Positions 24,301 through 30,204 of a DNA stretch of 64,000 bases are shown here, piece after piece (position 1 is the stretch's first letter; the number at the start of each line of letters is the position of its first letter). Location: NCBI GenBank assembly GCA_003344405.1, contig NOWV01000248.1, forward strand, positions 26,999 to 90,998, in the 5' to 3' direction. A program made the position numbers and the translations under genes. Under the pieces are notes generated by a model. The model saw only the letters and a program-made list of their open reading frames with translations, was not told the DNA's origin and ran no database searches. This stretch comes from Trichoplax sp. H2. Taxonomy: Eukaryota; Placozoa; Uniplacotomia; Trichoplacea.

Positions 24301-24871
24301 TGGTTACAGTAGTATATGTATGTCTAGTAATGTTCTTAATCCATATTTTAAAATGTGGATTACAGCTTATGTATCTATTACTATTATCTGTTGGATTATT
24401 ACATGTTTCCTGTACACTAAAATGCTAAATTCGATTCGTCAATCAAGTCAAAAAGTACGCAAAAGTGAGAATAGTAAAGATAAGCGTATAACTATACGTC
24501 TATTCCTGATATTAATCACGGATTTGATCAGTTGGATTCCGTATTATATCATTTTCATGCAGGTTTTACATACATCAGAATCTGTAAACATATTAACACT
24601 GCAATTCGTCATCATATTTGCCTTACCAATCAATTCTGCAGTAAACCCCTGCTTATATACGTTATCCAGCCAAACAGTCATTAATTATGCTAACAGTATT
24701 AGCAGCTCTATGCGCAGTGCATATCAAATTGTTCGCAGTAGCTCTATATTGAGTAAAAGTGGGAAAACCAAAAGCCCATCTACGACTAGCATCAGAATGG
24801 ATCTAAATACATCGGAAAATCGATCACCATGGAGACATAGTACGGGAAGCAATCTATCGAGTGAAGTGTAG
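3116..24871 (+). CDS. Receptor A: giant LRR receptor of the relaxin-receptor (RXFP) type, 47 visible exons
   Basis: A rhodopsin-class receptor with a very long LRR ectodomain, expected in the plasma membrane. Visible order: LRRNT cap (3116-3341), 45 LRR exons (3453-22511), then one exon (23719-24871) with the Cys-rich hinge, 7TM bundle and tail. LRR exons sum to 3,303 nt and the predicted protein is about 1,560 residues; known RXFP/LGR receptors carry roughly 9-17 LRRs. Every internal exon has codons split 2/1 at both ends, usually as TT|G, TT|A or CT|x (Leu), so repeats join in frame. No second LRRNT, stop or start codon interrupts the array, and receptor C keeps the same exon order, which argues for one gene. 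No signal peptide or LDLa module was found. Each exon is listed separately. The 5' boundary is uncertain. Confidence 0.85.
3453..3524 (+). CDS. Receptor A LRR exon 1
   Basis: 72 nt, phase 2-2, donor gtaagt. Core VLSQANFYNVTEDKF. Paralogue exon 43400-43471. Confidence 0.85.
3710..3781 (+). CDS. Receptor A LRR exon 2
   Basis: 72 nt, phase 2-2, acceptor cag, donor gtgagc. Core DIGKTNTEHIASTAF. Paralogue 43638-43709. Confidence 0.85.
3919..3987 (+). CDS. Receptor A LRR exon 3
   Basis: 69 nt (23-residue repeat), donor gtaggt. Core YVKYNHLLSWGEAF. The paralogue 43830-43898 is also 69 nt. Confidence 0.8.
4099..4167 (+). CDS. Receptor A LRR exon 4
   Basis: 69 nt, donor gtaagc. Core DISYNPGIQLKEIF. 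Paralogue 44105-44170 (shifted acceptor there). Confidence 0.85.
4248..4319 (+). CDS. Receptor A LRR exon 5
   Basis: 72 nt, acceptor cag, donor gtaagt. Core VSKDISLREISSKTF. Paralogue 44272-44343. Confidence 0.85.
4385..4947 (-). mobile_element. Solo LTR, family B, in an intron of receptor A
   Basis: Runs from TGTCACAAATCAGC to ATTGATA and aligns along its length with 47541-48107 (landmark GGGATTCAGTATCC). Relatives begin TGTTAC and end GTGACA when read from the other strand, which is the TG...CA form of LTRs, so the element is antisense to the receptor. No internal retrotransposon sequence flanks it. It fills most of the intron between LRR exons 5 and 6. Confidence 0.7.
5044..5115 (+). CDS. 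Receptor A LRR exon 6
   Basis: 72 nt, donor gtaaga. Core DISGNLIEKINYTTF. Paralogue 44486-44557. Confidence 0.9.
5336..5407 (+). CDS. Receptor A LRR exon 7
   Basis: 72 nt, donor gtaagc. Core SLSYNEIQVISNKSF. Paralogue 44691-44762. Confidence 0.9.
5561..5632 (+). CDS. Receptor A LRR exon 8
   Basis: 72 nt, acceptor cag after a T-run, donor gtaaga. Core NLKMNELTELSNYVF. Paralogue 44902-44973. Confidence 0.9.
5780..5851 (+). CDS. Receptor A LRR exon 9
   Basis: 72 nt, ends AT|gtaagt. Core YVAKNRIKTIQPDAF, then SSL. Paralogue 45207-45278 shares the HPEAFSSL / QPDAFSSL segment. Confidence 0.9.
6034..6105 (+). CDS. Receptor A LRR exon 10, with an in-frame alternative acceptor
   Basis: 72 nt from acceptor ttag to donor gtaagt; core DLSLNRLKNLSDRTF. 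A second AG at 6050-6051 (aaacag) would start the exon at 6052, dropping 18 nt (6 residues) in frame. Paralogue 45482-45553. Confidence 0.85.
6106..6679. other. 574-nt intron of receptor A
   Basis: No LRR exon seen. The middle (about 6190-6430) is less AT-rich, with motifs such as GGAGCGCTACAGTGC, but I could not match it elsewhere in the window. It may be an old mobile-element remnant. Confidence 0.3.
6680..6751 (+). CDS. Receptor A LRR exon 11
   Basis: 72 nt, acceptor tttag, donor gtaagc. Core LLAVNWIPKISSSLF, then KNLHQLEYL. Paralogue 45691-45762 ends RKLHQLRKL. Confidence 0.85.
7014..7050. repeat. Hairpin in a receptor A intron
   Basis: Two 15-nt arms, 7014-7028 and 7036-7050, pair at 13 of 15 positions around a 7-nt loop. 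It lies in a slightly GC-richer patch (about 6930-7060) of unknown origin. It may be part of a decayed transposon end. Confidence 0.5.
7484..7800 (-). mobile_element. Strongly diverged solo LTR, family A
   Basis: Aligns in order with the family A copy at 15346-15975: ACTTTGCAATAAGACAA near the start, then the stretch ending in CAATACAAAATAGCC and TATGTCCTAT. Ends are not recognisable. It fills the intron before LRR exon 12 and looks much older than the other copies. Confidence 0.55.
7938..8009 (+). CDS. Receptor A LRR exon 12
   Basis: 72 nt, acceptor ttag, donor gtaagt. Core DMSSNKLKIIEKDAF, then KGL. Paralogue 46349-46420 (ANAFKGL). Confidence 0.9.
8071..8160 (+). CDS. Receptor A LRR exon 13, six residues longer than its neighbours
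   Basis: 90 nt, acceptor ctag, donor gtacgt. Reads NLIYNRIIRENYLVNI, then DGIFSHMTTL. The paralogue 46515-46586 is 72 nt, so receptor A has an 18-nt in-frame insertion near the conserved-Asn side of the repeat. Confidence 0.8.
8289..8360 (+). CDS. Receptor A LRR exon 14
   Basis: 72 nt, acceptor cag, donor gtaagt. Core DLSRNMIRDIEARAF. Paralogue 46713-46784. Confidence 0.9.
8686..8757 (+). CDS. Receptor A LRR exon 15
   Basis: 72 nt, acceptor ttag, donor gtatga. Core DLSFNDIETLLNDTF. Paralogue 46949-47020. Confidence 0.88.
8874..8945 (+). CDS. Receptor A LRR exon 16
   Basis: 72 nt, donor gtaata. Core ILRNARVKTLNPRTF, then AGLSKLRKL. Paralogue 47215-47286 ends MGLSNLRSL. Confidence 0.88.
9060..9131 (+). 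CDS. Receptor A LRR exon 17
   Basis: 72 nt, acceptor ccag, donor gtatga. Core DFSDNNINKVPHGLF. Paralogue 48170-48241. Confidence 0.9.
9220..9291 (+). CDS. Receptor A LRR exon 18
   Basis: 72 nt, acceptor acag, donor gtaagg. Core DLTNTNFSTAPGDIL. Paralogue 48327-48398 shares TNTxFS. Confidence 0.88.
9488..9559 (+). CDS. Receptor A LRR exon 19
   Basis: 72 nt, donor gtaaga. Core NGGGCSLSRPLPNSL, Cys in place of Asn. Paralogue 49513-49584 keeps the Gly-Cys (NIAGCGLKKI). Confidence 0.85.
9560..10038. other. 479-nt intron of receptor A
   Basis: AT-rich, with no LRR exon or recognised repeat. Nothing else is visible. Confidence 0.4.
10039..10110 (+). CDS. Receptor A LRR exon 20
   Basis: 72 nt, acceptor acag, donor gtaagt. 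Core NLCVNELSSIQNDSL. Paralogue 50234-50305. Confidence 0.9.
10486..10557 (+). CDS. Receptor A LRR exon 21
   Basis: 72 nt, acceptor ttag, donor gtaagt. Core SLETNSIHHIAPAAF. Paralogue 51010-51081, which uses a GC donor. Confidence 0.9.
10635..10700 (+). CDS. Receptor A LRR exon 22 (short)
   Basis: 66 nt, donor gtaagt. Reads LLNGNLLEMDELYSIQF, ending GKNL. The paralogue 51163-51228 has the same length and the same SIQFxGK ending, so the shortening predates the duplication. Confidence 0.85.
11005..11519 (-). mobile_element. Solo LTR, family A, in an intron of receptor A
   Basis: Begins (T/C)GTCACAAAACAGC and ends ACTGTCACA. It matches 15346-15975, 54946-55046 and, inverted, 42136-42770. Shared landmarks are CAATAAGTCAATTCCTTGAA and the CGCCTCGTATTTTACGTTAA block. 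The LTR sense strand is minus. Confidence 0.75.
11704..11772 (+). CDS. Receptor A LRR exon 23
   Basis: 69 nt, acceptor atag, donor gtaagt. Core TLSNNKFTEINFKQF. Paralogue 51871-51939 (same length, EINFQKF). Confidence 0.88.
12074..12139 (+). CDS. Receptor A LRR exon 24
   Basis: 66 nt, acceptor ctag, donor gtaagt. Core DLSWNYITHIRNFVF, then MPAL. Paralogue 52048-52113, same length. Confidence 0.9.
12312..12383 (+). CDS. Receptor A LRR exon 25
   Basis: 72 nt, acceptor aag, donor gtaagc. Core DISANRLDSNSVLNL, then ANLTGLETM. Paralogue 52317-52388 ends ANLTGLQAM. Confidence 0.9.
12524..12604 (+). CDS. Receptor A LRR exon 26 (long)
   Basis: 81 nt, acceptor atag, donor gtaggt. Core VLSQNQIKIISDSYF. 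The paralogue 52506-52586 has the same 81-nt length. Confidence 0.88.
12605..14685. other. 2.1-kb intron of receptor A with short tandem repeats
   Basis: The largest receptor A intron. At 13084-13200 a loose tandem repeat recurs (TATCAATTATCACAATAT and variants), and a TA microsatellite lies near 12873-12887. I saw no LRR exon or complete mobile element; the length suggests old insertions I could not name. Confidence 0.45.
14686..14754 (+). CDS. Receptor A LRR exon 27
   Basis: 69 nt, acceptor ctag, donor gttagt. Core FLDHNWMQRIAKGAF. Paralogue 53703-53771 (69 nt). Confidence 0.85.
14897..14962 (+). CDS. Receptor A LRR exon 28
   Basis: 66 nt, acceptor tcag, donor gtaagt. Core HLSHNNLIHIDFLRS. 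Paralogue 54833-54898 (66 nt). Confidence 0.88.
15346..15975 (-). mobile_element. Solo LTR, family A, full-length copy
   Basis: About 630 bp from TATCACAAAACAGC to CACTGTCACA. The longest intact family A copy, matched along its length by the inverted copy at 42136-42770. Both carry a related open stretch (15613-15888 minus; 42223-42414 plus), which is a by-product of the repeat rather than a gene. A TGTAAGT motif lies on both sides. Confidence 0.75.
15980..16314 (+). mobile_element. LTR-like element with a TATA box, in an intron of receptor A
   Basis: Starts TGTAAGTTGC and ends TTTGTAACA. It contains ACTATAAAAAAAGCC in a GC-richer patch (CGGCGTTGGCCGAG upstream) and an AATAAA further on, the promoter-then-polyA layout of an LTR. 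The element at about 48693-49054 has the same layout. Exact ends and target duplication are not resolved. Confidence 0.5.
16458..16529 (+). CDS. Receptor A LRR exon 29
   Basis: 72 nt, acceptor ctag, donor gtgagt. Core YLNHNRIEKLFRKNI. Paralogue 55397-55468. Confidence 0.9.
16666..16737 (+). CDS. Receptor A LRR exon 30
   Basis: 72 nt, acceptor atag, donor gtaagt. Core DLCRNKINQVEANLF. Paralogue 55626-55697. Confidence 0.9.
16900..16971 (+). CDS. Receptor A LRR exon 31
   Basis: 72 nt, acceptor ccag, donor gtaagt. Core NLSSNHLMQLPTGIF. Paralogue 55874-55945 (NLSSNPLSQLP). Confidence 0.92.
17155..17226 (+). CDS. Receptor A LRR exon 32
   Basis: 72 nt, acceptor ttag, donor gtaaga. Core KLVGCQIENLTNLFP, Cys at the Asn site. 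Paralogue 56028-56099 keeps the Cys (VLNSCEIKNVTSLF). Confidence 0.9.
17313..17384 (+). CDS. Receptor A LRR exon 33
   Basis: 72 nt, acceptor gcag, donor gtgagt. Core YLQDNIIEHINIDTF. Paralogue 56228-56299. Its 3' end and donor form the start of the tandem repeat in the next intron. Confidence 0.9.
17380..17690 (+). repeat. Three-unit tandem repeat of about 100 bp starting at a splice donor
   Basis: Unit 1 begins GAATTGTGAGTATGATA at the end of LRR exon 33, unit 2 GAATTGTGAATATGATA near 17485, and unit 3 GAATTTTGAGTATGATA near 17583. Each ends near AGCTAAGAATA(T/C)TTA. The real donor has therefore been copied into the intron in altered forms (gtgaat, ttgagt). Confidence 0.75.
17691..17762 (+). 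CDS. Receptor A LRR exon 34
   Basis: 72 nt, acceptor ttag, donor gtatgt. Core YLDNNRLISSSAKIF. Paralogue 56442-56513. Confidence 0.9.
17839..17913 (+). CDS. Receptor A LRR exon 35
   Basis: 75 nt, acceptor ttag, donor gtaaat. Core SLNNNVKFGNISLNS. Paralogue 56608-56679 (72 nt). Confidence 0.88.
18158..18229 (+). CDS. Receptor A LRR exon 36 (degenerate repeat)
   Basis: 72 nt, acceptor atag, donor gtaagt. Core KISNVGKITTERGTH. The paralogue 59025-59096 shares the opening (KLSNVGTI), which supports a real but divergent repeat. Confidence 0.8.
18230..18690. other. 461-nt intron of receptor A
   Basis: AT-rich. No LRR exon, repeat or mobile element recognised. Confidence 0.4.
18691..18765 (+). 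CDS. Receptor A LRR exon 37
   Basis: 75 nt, acceptor ttag, donor gtaagt. Core DISYNNLTSNSGSMN. Paralogue 59947-60021 (75 nt). Confidence 0.88.
19060..19134 (+). CDS. Receptor A LRR exon 38
   Basis: 75 nt, acceptor acag, donor gtgagt. Core NISGNQLTKFPDGIE, then KKLHHL. Paralogue 60557-60631 (75 nt, KKLRVM). Confidence 0.9.
19135..20171. other. 1.04-kb intron of receptor A
   Basis: Somewhat less AT-rich between about 19150 and 20000, as if an old insertion is present. I could not match it to other repeats here and saw no exon. Confidence 0.35.
20172..20291 (+). CDS. Receptor A exon 39: acidic cysteine-pair insert within the LRR array
   Basis: 120 nt, acceptor ccag, donor gtaaga, phase 2-2. 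It starts like an LRR (NFSDTGISVEEIENN), then holds a two-Cys segment: DCQNMDESERIQNSCDF. Receptor C has the same module at 61090-61212 with matching VDEIE and two Cys. It is not a standard LRR; it could be a disulphide loop projecting from the solenoid near the membrane side, by inference. Confidence 0.82.
20520..20591 (+). CDS. Receptor A LRR exon 40
   Basis: 72 nt, acceptor ttag, donor gtgagt. Core DFSKLKWIKIPKVIN. The upstream AG (gcag before 20488) would read into a stop, so this acceptor is chosen. Paralogue 61446-61517. Confidence 0.87.
20695..20772 (+). CDS. Receptor A LRR exon 41
   Basis: 78 nt, acceptor acag, donor gtacgt. Core YLSHNNLQRVDISNI. Paralogue 61921-61998 (78 nt). Confidence 0.88.
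20773..21463. other. 691-nt intron of receptor A
   Basis: AT-rich. A 71-codon open stretch at 21256-21471 runs into the next exon in a different frame and has no LRR pattern, so I do not call it coding. Confidence 0.45.
21464..21535 (+). CDS. Receptor A LRR exon 42
   Basis: 72 nt, acceptor acag, donor gtaagt. Core DLSYNKLNSLTNIQR. Paralogue 62175-62246 (NSLTNVRKI). Confidence 0.9.
21649..21723 (+). CDS. Receptor A LRR exon 43
   Basis: 75 nt, acceptor ttag, donor gtgagt. Core DVSYNNLSDICSISW, then GFAESL. Paralogue 62357-62431 (ICEIPWATFAENL). Confidence 0.92.
22273..22344 (+). CDS. Receptor A LRR exon 44
   Basis: 72 nt, acceptor aaag, donor gtaagt. Core YLDRNNINTLKETCF. Paralogue 62892-62963; a third, decayed copy is at 34211-34282. 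Confidence 0.9.
22440..22511 (+). CDS. Receptor A LRR exon 45 (last repeat)
   Basis: 72 nt, acceptor ttag, donor gtaagt. Core SLKENSIPYVAKETF. Paralogue 63139-63210; a pseudo-copy is at 34491-34549. It splices directly to the 7TM exon in the same phase. Confidence 0.9.
22512..23718. other. 1.2-kb intron before the receptor A 7TM exon
   Basis: AT-rich, with no LRR exon. An acceptor-like tttttcag near 22893 is followed by an early stop, so I reject it as an exon. Confidence 0.5.
23719..24871 (+). CDS. Receptor A terminal exon: hinge, 7TM domain and tail
   Basis: Class A receptor core of the RXFP/LGR type. After acceptor ctag it reads YSSRTYLCCMVP, a Cys-rich hinge with CYPLRRYDGLSTCDGL, as expected between LRRs and TM1. 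TM1 carries GNIAVF; TM2 has NLAVADF; TM3 ends in IDRFICIVYPF (DRF for DRY); ECL2 holds the partner Cys (YSSICMSS); TM6 has SWIPYY; TM7 has NSAVNPCLY. The tail is Ser/Thr-rich, ends SNLSSEV then TAG, and fits a class I PDZ ligand (S-x-V). The nearest paralogue is 31243-32251, with most TM residues shared. Confidence 0.95.
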
Positions 24872-26477
24872 TTTAAATAAGATCAGTTACTACCAATATT
24901 GGCTTTATTATCTACCAATGATTATGATTAGGATATTAGTTCATTGTGTTTGAGTAGAAATAATCAGGCCAATCGAGCATTTAGAATTAATTGCCGTTAT
25001 ATTAGTACTTTAGGCTAAGGCAATAATCGTCGCTGGAGATCGAAAATTTCTCGCAAACACTAGTATGCATCAACTCCTTTAATCATTTTTCAGTATTTTA
25101 CAAGTATAATTTAACACCTTTAACCTCTGTGATCTTAAGCCACACACATACATATATACATTTTAATGATTTAAAATTAGAAAATTAGGGCTACGTAGAA
25201 ATGTAGCTAATTTCGATAGCTCAACACTACAAATTTTCAGCCATCATGTGTTATTAGCTTAAATACTGTAATCCATCCGAACAGTTCAATACGCGTACCG
25301 AAGGCTACACACAATTTAATCACTGGTCTAAAAACTTAACTTCCTTATTAATTATATACTCTTACGTACTGCAAATTACAGTAATTTATTGCTGATACAG
25401 TTATAACTTTGAGATAAAGTAGTTTTAGCTATCTTTGATAGTATCAAAATTGGCTTTTAAGTATTACATATAGAATTGTTGTATTTACGACAGTGCTATA
25501 TAGTATTAGTAGATGCTTAGTTTCGCATTACTCAAAAATAATTAATGCTTGCACTATTCTTATGATGATATTTTAATTGCTGTGGATTAAATGGAAGTTA
25601 ATAATTTGCGACTGCTTTTATTTCTTTTACGACTTCTTTTAAAGGCATATATTCTGAGTTGATTTAAATATAAATTGCTATCAATAGTGTATTACTTACA
25701 CAATAACTTTATATGCATTTCCGAATTTAAGTTAGTTAGACGGTGTAACTTCCATATATGCGTAAGAATTTAATCAGTACGTTATTAATTGGAGTGCATT
25801 CTGTATTTTAGAATTTATTTAATAGAATTGAATTTCTGCTTTAATTTGTGCTGTTATGTTATGAATATTCTTCCGTAATAGTTTTATCGTAATTCATGTA
25901 TTTCATCATAAATTTAATGCAAAATTAAATTTCTTTACTTAACGTAATTTGTTCTGGCTATGACCAGGAATCTAATAAAGGCATTGAAGTAGGTGAATAT
26001 AGAATAATGTAATAAGTGAATTTGAATTTTTTAAGGCCTATTGTATATTACCAGCCTCAATTTGTGGAAACTAGCAACTCGGGTTGAGAAAGTAATTTCC
26101 ACTCTTTTATTGCTACTACCAACTATTCGAAAATAGTATATACCGTAATACGATTAAAGGATCTTCTGTACTGCAAATATCTTCTGCAGTCAGATTCCTA
26201 ATCGATAGTTCTAGATAAAAGTTAATGGCTTCCATAATCTTGGCTGTCTAGGTAATATATTCGAATAAATGGTTAGCGTCCTGAAGCTGTTCGTTTTACT
26301 TACCTTTTGTTAAAATTGGGTGTTAGCAATTGGTTATTGGAACTAAGCTCATCCAATTAACCTACTGAAACTGTCCCTTGTCTTCTGTACCAAAGGATAA
26401 CCTCAATACCTATTGAATATGTCTCGAATTTGTAAGTTCTGCTTCGCAGATTTACTGCATATTTTAACTGATCAAAC
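24872..26477. other. Intergenic region 3' of receptor A
   Basis: About 1.6 kb of AT-rich DNA with no LRR exon, 7TM segment or recognised RNA. The 3'UTR of receptor A must begin here, but no AATAAA lies close to the stop. No LRR exons for receptor B were found here. Confidence 0.45.
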
Positions 26478-26665
26478 ATCAATTTGCAATAGAGAAAGAA
26501 TTTACCTCATCGTCAATGATATGAAGGTTTCAGCTACTTTCGAGCTATGTCATTACTTAGCTACGATACTTCGCACTCACTAACACTTCGTTTAATAAGC
26601 TACGGACATGACAAGTTTAAATTATCTTCACGTATCCATTAATTTTCAAAAACATCATTAATCAT
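26478..26665. repeat. Haplotype duplicate flanking the first gap
   Basis: 188 bp repeated at 26821-27008 on the other side of the N run with only about two differences (for example CACTCACTAAC versus CACTCGCTAAC). The left copy runs straight into an LTR, while the right copy continues as ordinary sequence. This is what is expected of an inserted and an empty allele assembled in series. Confidence 0.85.
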
Positions 26666-26800
26666 TGTTACAGTGTTATACACTGTATTACAGTAGAAAT
26701 ATCAATGTTAGGATAATTCTATTAGACTATCCTTGTTTAGTTAACTTCTAATTTGGATATACTGTATTTTAATATAGCACTGACTTTTTATGACAGTGAC
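26666..26800 (+). mobile_element. Family A LTR cut off by an assembly gap
   Basis: Begins TGTTACAGTGTTATACAC, the sense start of the LTR, and reads on as in 42136-42270 until the N run. It is inserted after TTAATCAT, which is uninterrupted at 27001-27010. Confidence 0.8.
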
Positions 26801-26820
26801 NNNNNNNNNNNNNNNNNNNN
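26801..26820. other. Assembly gap, 20 N
   Basis: A run of 20 undetermined bases joining a contig with an LTR insertion to one without it. Confidence 1.
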
Positions 26821-27424
26821 ATCAATTTGCAATAGAGAAAGAATTTACCTCATCGTCAATGATATGAAGGTTTCAGCTACTTTCGAGCTATGTCATTACT
26901 TAGCTACGATACTTCGCACTCGCTAACACTTCGTTTAACAAGCTACGGACATGACAAGTTTAAATTATCTTCACGTATCCATTAATTTTCAAAAACATCA
27001 TTAATCATTTATTCAAGTCTCCAATCTCAACCCATAATTTGCAACACTAATAAAAGGGTTTTCACTAGTAACCTAAGAGTTGTAATTAAAACGTTCTTGA
27101 TTATATTTTAAAACGAAAAAGATATAATACTTTTTGATCAAGCAGCCGTAACAAGACTAATAACAATTACCAAATACGGAATGAATATAAAGCCATGGCT
27201 GTAGACTATTTACAATGGATAAGAAGTTAACAGGCAGTTTATTATCTAATTTGGATATTACGAAGTAACTTTTGCTCAGCTGTCGTAACGTTGGTTTAAT
27301 ATAATAATTTATCTAGGAAAGAATTTACATACCGTTATCTATGACGCTGTACATAATTTTAATAGATAACTACATACTTGAATAATATTATCTATAAACT
27401 GATAATGATAAATCTTCATGTAGA

Positions 27425-27560
27425 TATAAATTGACTGACTTTTTCAATAAAGTTTGAGTGCAGTTTTGGCAAGAGAGACTAGTATCGTTTTACTGTTTCT
27501 CCTGATGATGGCAGATCGTCAGTAGATAGAGTCTTACTGTAGGTTAATGTAAGGGAAGAC
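27425..27560 (+). repeat. Short dispersed repeat (GATCGTCAG family)
   Basis: Resembles 50690-50830 (same strand) and 54525-54610 (inverted). Shared parts are a TTTTTCAAT start, GACTAGT in the middle and GCAGATCGTCAG or GGAGATCGTCAG at the end. Identity unknown. Confidence 0.5.
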
Positions 27561-27663
27561 GAATCTAGCAGAAGACTTAGAGCTACTTATCATAGCTTTT
27601 AACTATGCCGATTTACAAATTTCGATTTGTAAACTGGAATATTAAATAAATTAGATAAGTAAT

Positions 27664-28048
27664 TGTTACGGTATGTACTATCGGGAAGAGTTAAATGACT
27701 AAGTTTAGCGAATCAGCATTCAGTCGTAACTGTAATTATGATTAATACTAGAATATAGATGTATTACGATGACTTTGTGAATCGACATACTGTGGTCCGA
27801 TTACGTAAAATCAGTCAGTAAATGTCCATATCGATAATAATTGTTGTGTAATGATTCATTAATGCTAGCTACTGCTAAAAGCTATTAAGGCTTGGCAGAT
27901 CATTGAATAAAGTTAGTTCTCTAGTTTTGTAGTGTAGAAGCAGAGGCGTCTAAGTTCTTTTAAGTAACTAAGGGATACTGAATCCAGGGAACTTTAGAAA
28001 TTTCGAGATTTTTTTACGTAAACCTTGTCGCAAAACTGGTTTGTGATG
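27664..28048 (+). mobile_element. Solo LTR, family B, inverted and internally shortened
   Basis: Starts TGTTACGGTATG, passes AGTTAAATGACTAAGTTTAG and AGAGGCGTCTAAG, and ends ACTGGTTTGTGA: the reverse complement of 47541-48107. It is shorter (about 385 versus 567 bp), so a deletion is likely. It is nested in the decayed retroelement. Confidence 0.6.
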
Positions 28049-29194
28049 GTAACCTGCTTCGTTAATTGATGAAGCAAAAACAATCGTGATGACTACTTTG
28101 CCATATTATTAAGAGTTCAGTTAAAACACTGATTCTCCAAAGTAAAAACTTCCAACTTTTATAAATCTTAAGTCTCATTACTGTTAATTTCGACATATGT
28201 CAGGTTGGTTTCAGAAGCATTTTAAGAGTAATATTCGCACTTGAGTCATGAAGGTATGAAACAGTTAAGACGACTGGCTAAATTCTATTAAAGATTTTCG
28301 ATTACATAACAAAACTTTAAAGTATAAGAGAGCATACTTCGTTTCAATAGTCGAATATTAGAATATTATTATAGACCAATACATGTGTTTACAGTTATAT
28401 GAGGATATAATTAGCATTGTTAACCTAAAGACATTAAGTTAGTATGTATTGCTATGATAAATGTAACTACATATTAGATACTACAGGCATTAATAATTCT
28501 TGATTTAGAGAAGAAGTAAGGCGAAATTATAATTCTTCACGAGCATATATTTACGTATTTATCAATTTCATGCAGCATAAATTAAGGCTTGTATAATCGA
28601 TAATAACTTATTATATGCAGATTGTATTCTATGCTATAAGAACTCTTTAAGAAGTAAAGCCAGTTCTACGATTTTTGAGTCCAAATAATTTTTGTGATAC
28701 CAGATAGCGACTTCTGCGTAATAATCACTCAGTATGACTCAAGAATATGTTGAAGCCTTGTCAGGGCAAATTGATGAGAAATTACTAAAAATTCAATCAA
28801 AATCTGTAAAATGAATCAATTCCGCGTAGGTGTTTATAATTTGAAGAATACGGTAAGGAAGGAATTTATTATTTATAAGGTTATGGTGCAATAAATAATG
28901 ATATAATAAGAAATTCTTTAAGACTTATTTGCAAACAAAACATGACTGCATCAAGCTACTATTAAACTTTAGGTAAGTGATTACTTGGACGTGATTTTCG
29001 ATTCAAGTATCATTTTATAATATTCAATATTATAAGCAAAAATATCTAATTGCAACTTTAAAGAATTAAATTATTGAGAACTTGCTTATTATCAATGACC
29101 TCCAATTAAATATGCTGTTCAATAAGGTAAACGAGTGATCGAAAAAATTAAGTTTTAGTCGGTCCCTCGAGAGCTCAAATTTTTTTCCTTTGCG

Positions 29195-29683
29195 TCATCT
29201 ATTAGATTTCAGTTTAAATACGGTATTACAGGGGCAGTTTGCAAAATGACCGACTTTGCATACGGTCACGTTCATATATACTAGCAGATTATATAACTTT
29301 TGGTATTTAAAATATTTAGCTGACTTGTGACTATGCCGTCGCAATTTGACTTTCTGCAGATACATGTTACTTAATAAAGAGTAATTTTTAGCCCAAGACC
29401 ATTTCTGATATTGGATACCCATAATTATTGTGTCCTCTGTAGCTTTATCGCTAGCAGCTAACCAGCTTTTTAAATAATGCATTTTTTTCATGGCATATTC
29501 TGGATAGGATTGCCCTTCCTTTTTTCTTAATCCAAAGAATTTCTTCGCATATGTATCAGGAGAAATTATATATGCTTGAAGTAAGGTTTCTTTAACAAAC
29601 TCGAAATCTTCTTGTTCATTAAGAGTTAAATCTCTGTAGGCTTCAAGCGCTGGACCAATTAATACGGGCCCCCACACGTGCAC
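29195..29683 (-). pseudogene. Gag capsid-like fragment of an LTR retrotransposon
   Basis: A 162-residue minus-strand open stretch. It carries ALEAYRDL, FVKETLLQAY, KKFFGLRKKEGQSYPEY and KKMHYLKSWL, the pattern of Ty3/gypsy capsids and their SCAN-domain relatives. A Cys-rich stretch (CKVGHFANCPCN) near the end may be a damaged zinc knuckle. It is out of frame with the upstream gag piece at 29708-30133, so the gene is broken. A more decayed copy is at 38809-39027. Confidence 0.75.
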
Positions 29684-29707
29684 CCCACTCTTCTTTTGGC
29701 CATCGAT

Positions 29708-30133
29708 TTACCGTTGCCGTTTTCTCAAAAATGGCAAGCCAGGCATCAAGCTCCTCGTCCTCTGTGAGCCTTGGTACCTTAATTTCTTTCGGCCTCCGAT
29801 GACCTTGGTTCTATGCCAAATACTGCTGCGTGACGACCAATTGTCTAAGGAGTTCCTCGAGGGTTCGTCTTTCTCTAAGCGACCCTTCTGGTTCATGTGA
29901 ATCAGATTGAGGAATTTCTCCTCCGACAGCCCCTTCGGCGTCTTCTTGTTCCTTTTTGCGATTTTCCTAATCAATATTGCTGGTTTAGAGTTTCCAACAT
30001 TAATTCCTAAACGTTTCGCAACTGTCTTCAATTCATCAACTGATAGGTTTTCAAATTCTTCGAACCTTCTATCTTCCTCATCAGTATTTGCATGAATTGT
30101 ACTGGAGCGTGGCGTAGCTTCAGTCATCTTCAA
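29708..30133 (-). pseudogene. Gag N-terminal fragment with a SAP-like motif
   Basis: A 141-residue minus-strand frame beginning about 70 bp after the primer-binding site, as gag should. Near residues 28-60 it reads LSVDELKTVAKRLGINVG then AILIRKI, which fits the SAP fold pattern, also found in some retrotransposon gag proteins. It shifts frame near 29.8 kb before the capsid part. The reverse-strand reading at 29907-30095 is a shadow. Confidence 0.7.
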
Positions 30134-30204
30134 ATTGTTCTTTTTCGAACGTCAACTTTTGTAATTTCTCTTTCATAAAGTTTTCTTCTAGGCACTGGGT
30201 TTTC

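Larger units (their letters stand above)
26821..29190 (-). mobile_element. Decayed internal region of the gag-bearing retroelement
   Basis: From about 26850 to beyond 29190 this stretch aligns in order, with gaps, to about 37100-38820. Landmarks are GGCAGTTTATTATCTAAT, AAATTAAGGCTTGTATAATC and the CTCGAGAG stretch next to gag. The gag reading frame lies at its right end on the minus strand in both copies, so this is the part downstream of gag. I found no protease, reverse transcriptase or integrase; either pol has decayed beyond recognition or the element never carried it. Confidence 0.55.

Noticed and set aside
29907-30095. 62-codon plus-strand frame over gag
   Set aside because: Shadow of the minus-strand gag fragment.
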